A stretch of 64,000 bases of DNA, from assembly GCA_027924585.1 (NCBI GenBank), contig BSBM01001448.1:310001-374000 (forward strand), written 5' to 3'. The translations under genes were made by a program, and so were the position numbers. Within the stretch, counting starts at the first letter, position 1. Each line of letters starts with the position of its first letter. Source of the DNA: Larix kaempferi. Its lineage: Eukaryota > Streptophyta > Pinopsida > Pinales > Pinaceae. Below, in pieces: positions 31,734-41,945 of this stretch. The notes below the pieces were generated by a model. It made no database searches and was not told where the DNA came from. It was given only the letters and a program-made list of their open reading frames with translations.

Positions 31734-32518
31734 ATGTTAGATTGCCAACATAAGATCCAAAGAGATAATGTAACCTCACAGTGAAAGAATTAAGGAATTA
31801 AGGAAGAAGAGAGAAGCAATAGAACATAGATCCAATAGAGGCAGAATAATTACACACACTACATTAATCAGAATAGTAACCGGGTAAATATACAATGCTG
31901 AGTATGAGGATTCGAATTCACTAGGTGTAATTCGAATTATCCTTCATGCACAGATCCATAATCAGTGGAGAGTCATCAGTGCCAAACTAGGAGTCTATCT
32001 CATCATCAGTGAAGTCATCAATGCACAAGTAGTGATCAACCGGGAGTCAAACTGAGTCTAACTGAGTGTGGTTGGTGTAACTGGCACATGGAAGCACTGA
32101 TATAGTGAAGGAGACTCAGTGGAGGGCGCTCATGGAGCTAACTGGAGTCAAAACAGTCTATCTAGTCACACTGGAGGTCCAAAAGTGTGATAAGGTCAGT
32201 TAGGAGTCAGTTAATCCTTAAATCAAGGAAGAACTGAAGATAACTGAACTAAACTGGACTAGCAGATGAAGAAAGGCGCCCTTCTCATGCAATAACTGAA
32301 AAGAGGGCGCACTAAGCTCTAGGAGAGCTAAGACTGATCCGAGAGAAGCTCCTGGGGCTAGTTTGATGAGGGCTAGGTGCTGGTGCTGATGACTAGGATG
32401 CATGTAAAATGCATGCAAACCCTAATTGCATGCAAACCCTATATTTGCATGCAGGACTGAAAATGTAAATGACAGGAATGTTAGAAGGACTAGGATGGAG
32501 TATAGGAATATCCTAACA
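31734..32518 (-). mobile_element. Element C 5' LTR
   Basis: 785 bp, near-identical to the 3' LTR. A weak TATA-like TGTATATTTAC on minus is at about 31884-31894. Confidence 0.95.
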
Positions 32519-33142
32519 ATAATCGCACATTGAAAAAATAAACATGAGGGCTCATTTCCCAATGCTATATAAGAAAGGCATGGGAGGCATTGTAGAGGAC
32601 ACCAAAGGAAGATCAAAGGCATGGTGGAGAGATTATGAAGGAGGAGAAGGAACTCAAATTCTTAAAAAGCAAGGGTAGAGGAAGGGATGCTCATGACAAT
32701 GGAGGAGGGATTCACACCAAGATCATTGGTAAGGATGTACTTCTTCCTTGTTTTAATATGAATGGATTCAAGTTTCTTCCATCTAAGAGTTTGAATTTGG
32801 CTTATCATGTATCAATTTAATTCTTAAATGAATTTAGATCTTAATGAGTTTTGATTAATGAATATAGATCTTTGTAAACTTGAGATTATCTTTTCATGTT
32901 GCTAACAAAGGAACTCACCATTTGTTAGTAAGATATATTGATATGTTGCAGATCTAACTCCCTACTTGCAAACAACTTCATCTATTATCAAAGAGGCATC
33001 CCTATACATTCAAAAATATCTTACTTGCAAGGGCAGATACTAGGTAATATTTTCTTATCACCTCAAGCGACTTACTCACATAAGGCACGATGCACCATTG
33101 AATATTCCTTACTTTTTGTTGGGCTCATTAAAATGAATGGCA

Positions 33143-33180
33143 AGGGTTGTAAGGGGTGAAAAACACCCCTTAGCAACCCT
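33143..33180. other. Strong GC-rich hairpin
   Basis: AGGGTTG then AAGGGGTG on the left pair with CACCCCTT then CAACCCT on the right, around AAAAA, with a one-against-two bulge. It stands alone in AT-rich sequence just upstream of the element I ORF. Function unknown. Confidence 0.75.
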
Positions 33181-33205
33181 AACACATCACGGGTTGACCA
33201 AATTG

Positions 33206-35048
33206 ATGGTTCTCGATGCTTTAGAGGATGATCAACTCTTATGGCATCATTTCTTGGGCCATTTGAGAAATGAGCAGTAAGAGGAAGACAAAGCATACCA
33301 GCAGCAGAATGAGGTTGAGGAAGAAACTGGGTATGGTAAACTAAACCAGGATGATGATCCTAATGAAATAAATGATGGGGAGCCATTACAGGGAGAATAT
33401 AGGATAGAAGAATTGGAAAGAGAAGCTCAACAATCAAGGGGAAATGACAATGAAGAAGGGAACAAGGCTGATAGGGTAGAACATAGTAACGCCCTTGAGG
33501 AGGATAGTGACGTGGAAATTATTGAGAAACATCCTTCACAGGTAGATTGGCGGCCTTGTATTGTGGAGGAGGAACAACCAAAGACACCCCTCAGACCCAA
33601 AAAGGGAAAAAAATGAGTAGCATACATCATAGCGTTCCTACCATGGTGTTGGACAAGGTTAATGGGGTTAGAACATGTTACTATAGAACCCCCAATTATC
33701 ATCCCCACGGCTACTACACAAGAACCAATTGTGGATGAGGAAAGAAAATAATCAAGGGTGGTGATACAAGAGACAGAGGGGATAACAACTCTGGAATGTA
33801 CAATGCCTATTACACAAGAACCAGACGTTGAGATTCAAATGGAAATAGATATGGCCTAGCTAAAGGAAGAAACCCCTATGGCTATAAATTCAGAGCCAAC
33901 AAAAAAATATTATACAAATAATTTCCAAGAGTCTGTTGATGAAGAAATGACAAGGGGTGAAATTTCCATGGAGGATTCTTAGGTGCTTTGTTTTCCTGAA
34001 CTCGTGAAAGACATAAAGCAATATCCACAAGAACCTGGAAAGGATGAGGAAAAGGCTGAAAATATGAACGAACTATAAGTAAGAGCACTTGAGCCACTAA
34101 AGGATAAAGGAAAGGAGAAGGAATTTAGCAAGAAAGAAAAGAAAAACAAATCCCTTTATTTGACTTATAAGGTCTCCCAATTGATTAGGGAAAATGGGAG
34201 ATTGAGGACAAGGGTTCAAGAATTGAAGAAACAAAATAAAAGACCAATTATATCCAAAGGACTAGAAGCTCTTACGCAGGTGGACCTATTTGTGGAAAGG
34301 AAGGAGAAAGATACTCAAACAGATTCACTCACCCCTTTGTTGTTACAAGCGGAACATGCTATGGAAAGGAAGGAACATGCCACTCAAATATATTTACTCC
34401 CCTCTCTGCTGCCACAAGCAGAACAAGATATAGAAAGAAAGGATTAGGCTATTCAAACAGACTTATTTTCCCCTCCATTGTTACAATTTGAACAACCTAT
34501 GGAATTAAAGGATTAGGACAATTAGGCATATTTACCTTCTGCTTCATTATTGAAAGCTGAAAGATACCAATGGTAGAAGGAAGGTGAGTCATTTCAAGGG
34601 GGTATAATGTCTTGGGTAGAATAGAAACAAACAATGTAGGCTCTGGAAAAAAGGAAATGGGGGTAGATCACCTCTTATCTATAGAAGTAAAGAAATTGGA
34701 AAGAATATAAGAAGAAACTAGAGGTGGCTCAGGAATAGGTTAAGAAGCTACAGGAGGAGAATAAGAGTATGAAAAAATGGATTTATGAGCTATTAGGGTG
34801 TAGGGAACCTTCTCCTTTGTATGCTCTATTTATCAGGGAACAATTTCTTCTTTTTCAGTTAGCTGCATTAATTGAAGGTCAGAGTCCTCATATCACAAAT
34901 GTTGAAGAATTTTGGGGAATTTTCCTCCAGGTAGATATACTCACCCAACACTCTTTGTGTGAGTTCTATTTACATAACTTTATTATCTCTACAAAGTGAT
35001 ATTTCAATCTTGTGCCTTTTATTTGGGATCTTCAGTTAAGATATTTAT
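33206..35048 (+). pseudogene. Element I: long 3' ORF, left part
   Basis: One frame from ATG 33206 to the H insertion, about 614 codons, with point stops but no frameshift. Acidic, then K/E-rich with coiled-coil character: LIRENGRLRTRVQELKKQN, KKYKKKLEVAQ-like, VKKLQEENKSMKKWIYELLG. A 23-residue tandem repeat lies at 34295-34570. The last part before H is hydrophobic: PSPLYALFIREQFLLFQLAA. Removing H and one TSD continues the same frame at 44066, which shows it was one ORF. I recognise no known family. Confidence 0.65.
34295..34570 (+). repeat. Four 69-bp in-frame repeats in the element I ORF
   Basis: GAAAGGAAGGA-type starts at 34295, 34364, 34433 and 34502 (as GAATTAAAGGA), period 69 = 23 codons. 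Consensus traits: ERKE, D/A-TQTD, L.PLLLQAE. Stops have entered only the later units. Confidence 0.8.
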
Positions 35049-35245
35049 TGTAATATTCCAGCCAAGAATTGGCCAAAATACTATATCCAACTTCCAATTT
35101 GATCAAGATTTTAACTAGCAATTTTTCTTAACAATTTTCTTTATGGTGTGTAGGGTGTAAGCGAGGAGTATTGGTTCACTGCCAAGGATGGTAGGGATGA
35201 ATTTTGGTTCTGGATTTTATATGGGAGAGTGTGCAGCAGCAAGGT

Positions 35246-36734
35246 TGTAATGTCCCCATTCTTGACCCTTATGATATTTGGGCTATAATGTAAATATTGT
35301 ATGCATATTTTGTATGATTCCTAGCATGGAGCTCAAGGCCAAGGCCCCGCTAGTGAATGTTCGGTATTGAAGAGGAAAGTATTGGATATTATGTTTCCCA
35401 TGTGCTAGAGAACCATGGGAATTGTAAATATGCATTTTAATATAAAAATGCCCACAACTATCTATGCAATGCAACAAGAGATGGGGGCATGATATTACAA
35501 GGAATTGGGAGGGAAATGTTCAAAACCTTGAGCCAATGAATTCAAGCCAAGTCTCAATGAGAAAACCCATCAACCATCAACTATCCATGTTGACTTTGGT
35601 GCCCAATCATTCATTTCTCTCAAGAGTTGGGTGAAGTAGTTAATGCCTTTGGGATTGGGGAGGTATGGCTGTCCAAATTCGAGTATGGGAAAGCCACCCT
35701 CATGGAAAATCATGTTTTTTTCTTCTCGGGCAAGAAAAAATCCACAAATTGCCTTCCCAAGCCATTATTCATGGTCAAACTTCACTCTCTCACGTTCTGG
35801 GAACTTATTGGGCGTTTTCCAGCCACGTTTTTCTGGTTTCCCTGGATCTTCTAACTGGGAAGAGGGCGTTTTTGTGTTGCAGACCTGTTGGGAGTTGTAT
35901 GGGTGTTTTTCCCCACTTATTCCAGTGTTTTCCTTCCTTTTGGCATTGCTGGGAACTCATTTTTGTATTACCTACCTGTTGGGAAAGAGAGAGCACAATT
36001 TGGGGGTTTGTAGAGACCATTGCAGCTCTTTGAATGCCCATGGACATTTTCTGAAAATGAAATTGCCTTCCGAGGGTTGTTTTCTCCATTTCTCATTTCG
36101 TTTTGGTTGCCCACATTTTCCATTCATACCCAACACTTGGGATTTTGTTGTTTTAAGTATCCATGTTCAGTTTTGAGTTTTCTGTGTGTATGAGATTGTT
36201 GGGGTTGAAATGGGTTTCCATTGTTTTGGCTTGTGCTTGAGTGGAAGCATCCACAAATGAAGAGGGTTCAGATTTAGCCTGATAAACCCAGTTGTGGACT
36301 GGCTTGGCTTAAATGCAAGTGATTATTCGACTTTGAATGAGCTTGAGAGTCCCCTTTTCCTTGTAGATATCATGCCCATCTCGGGGGTGGTCTCTGAGTG
36401 CTAAAATAATATAGGTTGGGCAGAGACCTACGGTTGGGAGGAACGTTGCAGCAGCATAGCTAGTTGTTTGGGATAGCATTGCATCAAGATGAGTATTTTA
36501 TTGTGTATTTACTTCTGCAAATGTGTTAATTTGTTCACTATGTTAAATTGAATAACAGTCACGTAATATGTGTGTGGATGAGTTCAATTCCACTGTGCAT
36601 GTTTGTTGATTTCCATCTGCACACATCTCTTTTATGGCTGTGAATCTAATGAATATGGCTGAGTTTTTGAAAAGCCCCATAGAATGGCATCAGGCTCCCT
36701 TCCTTGCACTGGGTCCAAGGGTGGGTACATTACA
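35246..36734 (+). mobile_element. Solo LTR 2, relative of A's LTR, TSD AAGGT
   Basis: 1489 bp, TGTAATGTCCCC...GGTACATTACA. AAGGT at 35241-35245 is repeated at 36735-36739. Shares GAGCTCAAGGCCAAGGCCCC, the 34-nt motif and GGTTGGGAGGAACGTTGC with the other Tekay-like LTRs here. It inserted in H after H inserted in I. Confidence 0.95.
36276..36309 (+). other. 34-nt two-stem LTR motif, solo LTR 2 copy
   Basis: Outer AGCC/GGCT, inner CCAGT/ACTGG with loop TGTGG, left loop TGATAAAC, right loop CTT. Confidence 0.7.
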
Positions 36735-38730
36735 AAGGTAGACAGGATAAAAAGGTTTAGGATCCTTTGTACAAAGTATGGTGACTATTTATGTTTTGAA
36801 CATCGGCACCGCTGAAGTCTACCACAATGCTTTTTGATGCACCCGCATATAAAAAATAGATCAGGGTGTTGGGAAGGATTATTAAATTGATATATGTGTT
36901 CAGGGAGGTCTTTGTACATCAATAATAAGCAATTAAACATTGGATTAAGAATTGGGAGGAAATTATTGTGACTTGGGTTGTTGAGCTAGTCTTAATGGTT
37001 GACTTCCAAACAGGGTACAAGCCTCCAAAATTATGTAAATAAGGTTTTGAAGTTTTTATCTGGAATTTTAATGACCAGCATAAATTTACTGAATCTTTAT
37101 TGGGTTTACAGAACTCATTTTACAGTTAAAACAATAAAACTAGTTATTTGGACTGCTCAACTAGTTCGAATTCCAGTGGACCAAAAAACTATACGACCTG
37201 AAATAAATGGAATTTTGAAACTTGGATGTGTTTTAGGGGTCTGTCTATGGACAGGAGAAACTTACAGAATACAAAATTGACTCTCACAACTCAGTTTATA
37301 GAAAAAATGGAAAAACTAGTCAACTAAGAAGACTCAATGAGCTAGGGTTTGATTTAGTGACTATGGTTTGAAATCAGAAATATGTGAAGCTCCTTTATAT
37401 GACTGATATTAATGAAATACAGGAAATTGAAACTTCACCATTCATCATATTACGTTTATATCATTAGAATTGATTTTTAGTGATTATTTCTACTAGGAAA
37501 TGCATCAATTCCCCTTAGGTAAATTCCTAGCTCTTCAAATGATCATTAAATAGTTCTCTGAAACTTATGAAATGATATAATGAGATATAAAAAGGATTAT
37601 CTAGGAATTATAACAACAGCAAGATATCTCCATCCATTCCAACATAAATTTGGATGGCCAATATCTTAGTAAGCTAAGAAAATCAAGGCAATGAATTCTG
37701 CTTGCAATCCTTTGACATAGTTGGTTCTGAGAAGGAGAAGAGAGGTGAAATTTAAATGGATCTGATTGATGACTGACTGAAAAATTTCTTGCAGCAGGAA
37801 GAGGTCTGCACATAAAAACTCCAGACTCTTCAATTGCTCTCCAAACTTTGATCTCTGATTGCACTAGTAAACTCCACCTTCCTCCAAGCTAGTTTGTCCA
37901 CCAACTAGTACTAGAAATCGAATTCTTCCATGGATTAGAGAGATTGGACCTGTAATAAAAATATCATAGCTTCCATGGAGAAGAATAGATCAGAATAGAG
38001 AAAAACAATAAATAATAATGGGGCTCATCTCCCATTGGATGGCTAGGGTGCATCACCTTGCCTTGAGAAGCTAGAATGATTCACTCATAAACTCACAATG
38101 AAAAAAGTAGTGAAATGGAGTTGGAATCCTTCTTTTATAGAATTGAGGGTGACCTATTGGGTAGGTGGAAGAGATTGGAAACCTGTTAGAATAGTCACCC
38201 ATGAGTGGACATACCTTCCTTTCTTTTTCCTTACAAGCTTTTCTCTCCTTTAGAAACTACACCCCCCTTTGTCTCCACATGTTTCCTGCTTTGTAAAAGT
38301 TGTATGATTTGTAAAATGGCCTCCCTTTTGGAAACTGCGCCCTCCTTTTTTCTTTTCTAGTTGTTTCCAATTTGAAAACCGAGCCCTCCTTTAGAAACTG
38401 GCCCTCCTTAGCTTTTTCTGGTTGTTTCCAGTTTTCTTTTTTTTCCATGTCCTTACACCTTCTCTTCTTTTCCTTTGTTGCTATTTTTTTGCTTCTAGTT
38501 TTAGTTTGGAAACCTTATCCTCATGAGGGCGCCCTCTTTTCCCACTTGCACACATATTATCAATTCTAATTACCAAATTTAATTAAATCTAATAAAATTC
38601 ATTTCTCCACTTGAATTAGGATACAATTTATTCTATGCATGCTTAGTATAATGAAATTATTTTCCTTAGGGATTATTTTGTCCCCTTTTACCCATGGTCA
38701 CTGAGTTGGCCCAAAATTGGGGACACGACA

Positions 38731-38743
38731 GTCTTCCCTTCCC
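38731..38743 (-). promoter_or_regulatory. Element H polypurine tract
   Basis: GGGAAGGGAAGAC on minus, touching the 3' LTR. The preceding TTGAGGACAAGAAATTTTGG (minus) resembles the usual run-up to the PPT in gypsy elements. Confidence 0.75.
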
Positions 38744-39229
38744 AAAATTTCTTGTCCTCAAGCAAAATATCCCAAGATCCCATCATGCTTCTATTGCACT
38801 ACTCTGATCATAATCATCTATCCAAAGACAAAAAATGCTAGGATCCCATTGCTCGTATGACACTCCCATGGATCTAAATACCATCCAACAAAATCCACTA
38901 AGCAAAAGAAGGCCTAGATTCCACTGTGTCAACTACAAGTTTCCAGGTAGCAGTGTCATGTGTGGAAAACTATCCTCCCATGGAATACCAGGATCCCACT
39001 GCTCATACTGCATCTCACCAAACATTAGTCACACGATAAAATCACCATCATATGAAATGCTAGGAGGGATGAAAACATCATACCAACACATTGGAAAATC
39101 ATCCTTTCCAATGCAACTCTAAAATTTTTAAGGCCCCTCAATGAAGATATGCAACTCTCCAATGTAGGGATGACTCAAAGCAAGACTATCCATCACCAAA
39201 TATGCTTCCAGAAAGTGAGGCCAAAACTC

Positions 39230-39895
39230 CACCAGTCTTTCCATTCCAACTCAAAAGTTCCTAGGTGACCAATGCACACAAGGAACAAGTGTGTTATCCA
39301 TGAAACTCAAGTGACAAGGGTGAGGATCCCATGTCCTAAAATTATGCTCCAAAGGACAGTAAGTTGTATCAAAATCAATCATGTTCATATTTCCCACAAA
39401 TAAAGAGATATCATGGTCTCTATGGAACTCAACAGGTGCTCCCCTCTTCATCCAATGGCTCAACTCTCTGCCATTGATCCAAGGGTGCAAAACTCCATCA
39501 ATTGACCCACACATTGAAGGTAAGTGTAGATCTTATTCCTTCTTGTCAAAATTGGATGAACACACATGCATGGGCTTCCTTAACTGCTGTGGTTTAAGGA
39601 ACATGTCATTGGCCTCAATTTTAGGATCCTCCTGCTCATCATGTGACACCAAGAGGAAGAATCCTTCTTCCCAATTTTCATTCCCAAAATTTGTGGCTGA
39701 ATGTGAAGTGGGGAATGAAGAATGGTGAGCCATGATTCTGAACATTTCATCCACTGAATTTGTGGATGTATCCTCTCCATCTATGGTTGATATATCTATG
39801 GTGAAATAATCTGCCTCTTCCTTGGAAGAGGAACTTCCTTCAATGAACCTCTCAGGTTCATTCTGGAAAAAATCATTTGCTTGTTTTTCATCCAC
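39230..39895 (-). pseudogene. Element H internal ORF, distal part
   Basis: Frame with SSSSKEEADYFTIDISTIDG, DEMFRIMAHH, EEGFFLLVSHDEQEDPK, a stop, then GSIDGVLHPWINGRELSHWM and CPLEHNFRTWDPHPCHLSF. Acidic first half, aromatic-rich second half. Not retroviral in any motif I know, and I cannot name it. Confidence 0.45.
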
Positions 39896-39987
39896 GTTTT
39901 ATGCACATTCTTCAAACACATACCGAATAGACTGCTCCTCATGGTCCACCCACTCATGAGGTTCCTCCATGTAATTTTTTATGTCAT

Positions 39988-40724
39988 TTACCCAAAAGGG
40001 ATGACTATCAGGAAAATTGAGGATTCAGTCAATTCTTTCCACTCTTGTTGGAATTGTTCTATCTTCATTTGTGATTCTAAGAGGGCACTTTGAGTGTATC
40101 TCAAAGAATATTGGGTGGCCAACAACTCACCTTTGAGCTTGTAGTTCTCTTCTTCATATATGCAAATAATTTCTTCATCATGCAGTGATTCTTCCCGCAA
40201 CAACTCAACAAGTTCAAACATGTCATTTTATCTGAAAGCAATTGTGAGAAATTACCTTTGATTGTGGACATTGCTTTTTGGATATTCTCCAGGGATTCAA
40301 AGGAATATTGGTCTTCCATTAAAGAAGCTTCCCAACACAACTTTGACACTGAAGCATGAGTGTCATGGAGAATTTTCAGGGCCTCTTGGATCTTCTGATC
40401 ATCCATATTCAATGACTCTGCAAGAATATGAGGTTCTTGAAGATGTTCCTCCTCTTCATTTTCCATCACCGGATCAATTTCATGTAGTGCACTCAAGGTT
40501 TTGAAATATGATACATATATTTCTGCTGCAATATATTCATTTTTTAGGTCCTCAACAACATAATTTGGGCTGCAACTTAGGTGCTCATTCATCCTTGGTG
40601 CACCAGAAATATCTTCTCTCAAAGTTTCAACATTCTCCAACTCATGAACCCAAACATATGAGGGCTCAACCATGCCAATATTTTCATCAGGCATGGCTTC
40701 CACTTCAATTGGACACATAGGCAT
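39988..40724 (-). pseudogene. Element H internal ORF, middle part
   Basis: A 208-codon frame (40724-40101) overlaps a 78-codon frame (40221-39988) by a frameshift; together they read as one acidic, helix-prone protein: EEEEHLQEPHILAESLN, DDQKIQEALKILHDTHASV, SLENIQKAMSTIKGNFSQLL, then, after the shift, EENYKLKGELLATQYSLRYT and MKIEQFQQEWKELTESS. Coiled-coil tendency. Function unknown. Confidence 0.45.
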
Positions 40725-40731
40725 ATAAAAA

Positions 40732-41945
40732 TCAGAAAGAAATTACTAACTCACCATGTGTCATGTTCTCGTCCTTATGTGGTGGAATTATGCTGGCTTG
40801 TTCATCCACCCATTTCTCTGCTTCACACCCCACTGAGATGTGCTCAATTTCTTCTTCCTTGTGAGGCTCAAAGGGTGACTGTAAATATGAATTGTGTTCC
40901 TCTTTTAGAACATATCCAAAATACGTCTCACCATCATCAATCTTCCCCATCTCTTCTGCACTTATCTTGAAATCAACCACAAAGAAATTGGGAGTGATTT
41001 CACCTTCGACATTACCAACAATCAAATGTTTGATTGCTGGATATTCCACTTTGCATTGACCTTCTTCATATACTTATTGGAGTAATGGGGCACCAGCAAG
41101 ATCTTCTTGGTCATTTATTTCCAAGAAACTTAATGTCTCTCCATCTTGTGTGGTTCCGAGATCACAACCTTTGGACTTCCTTCTTGAAGGAAAACCAAAC
41201 AGACTCATAATGCTTGATCCTGCCAATGGCCTCGATGAGTCTTCCTTCTTGATTCCATTTCCCTAAGATTGGGATGGATCCACATGCAGGGCTGCAACTT
41301 CATCTTTAATTTTTCCTCCTTCTTATCCACTTGAAGAACTAGGTGGCTCTTGGTTTCTTTCCTTGATTTTGCATGGCTGTGAGGACACATCTTTGTCTTT
41401 CTCGTCAATATTAGCTCCTAGGTAAAAAATCTTGTTCCCACTTATTTGCACATATTCTCAACAGTAAGTGCATCCATACTTTTGTTCTTGATAATCATAC
41501 CTACCTCAAGTTCACAGTAATCTTGAAAAGATAAGAGATCCTGAATCTCTTCCTTTAAGGCATAGTATTCCATGCAGTACTGAAATGATCCCTTCTGATT
41601 CCTTCCACTAAGTGTTTTTCCATTAACAAATTCAGACAAAGGTGGATCATATCTCATGTCAACATCATAAATATGGTCACATAAGTAACCATCATCTACT
41701 CTTGGTAATTGAAAATCTCTGACAGAGACCACCTCTTCTTCATACTGTTCAAATTCTTTTTCCATCACTGGTAGGAGACTCATACTGCAACATTGAATAT
41801 TTGATCTACAATATTCTTCACCAGAGAGATTCTTTCTTTCCAAAGAGGTGGAGGAAAGTGCTCTGATACCATTGTAATATTCCAACCAAGAATTGGCTAG
41901 AATACTATCTCCAACTTCCAAGTTGATCAAGATTTTAACTAGCAA
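40732..41945 (-). pseudogene. Element H internal ORF, proximal part
   Basis: Two acidic pieces in different frames: 41859-41442 (PVMEKEFEQYEEEVVSVRDF, YALKEEIQDLLSFQDYCELE), whose frame runs back into the LTR, and 41049-40732 (VGNVEGEITPNFFVVDFKIS, GCEAEKWVDEQ). Between them the sequence is decayed. No gag capsid or zinc-knuckle motif is seen. Confidence 0.4.
41860..41871 (-). promoter_or_regulatory. Element H primer binding site
   Basis: TGGTATCAGAGC on minus, one base from the LTR; perfect initiator-Met site. Confidence 0.9.

Larger units (their letters stand above)
28947..32518 (-). mobile_element. Element C: young non-autonomous copia element
   Basis: 3572 bp on minus. LTRs 28947-29730 (784 bp) and 31734-32518 (785 bp) differ at only a handful of positions, and ATAAT flanks both ends (28942-28946, 32519-32523). 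The internal part is only 2 kb: PBS, one 604-codon ORF with gag and protease, PPT. No integrase, RT or full RNase H. Remnants of RT (DTFAPV) and, in another frame, of the RNase H end (HFTEDQLTKSL) show it arose by deletion of the middle of pol. It would need proteins from a full copia element to move. Confidence 0.95.
25824..32907 (+). mobile_element. Element G: putative 3' LTR, interrupted twice
   Basis: Starts TGTTGATACTTGTATAAG after the PPT. Removing the solo LTR (26639-28333 with one TSD) and C (28947-32518 with one TSD) leaves about 1.8 kb ending near GCTAACA at 32907. A TATA box TATATAAG at 32566-32573 is at a suitable depth. The right boundary rests only on the inverted ends TGTT/AACA, and no second LTR is available for comparison. 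Confidence 0.45.
35049..38730 (-). mobile_element. Element H 3' LTR, split by solo LTR 2
   Basis: 35049-35245 plus 36740-38730. It matches 41873-44060 along its whole length, with visible divergence. It contains pyrimidine-rich runs around 38260-38500. Frames on either strand are shared by both LTRs and are not supported as genes. Confidence 0.9.

Noticed and set aside
35627-36176. Frames of up to 177 codons on + between 35.6 and 36.2 kb
   Set aside because: They lie inside solo LTR 2, and like LTR-internal frames elsewhere they carry no conserved motif.
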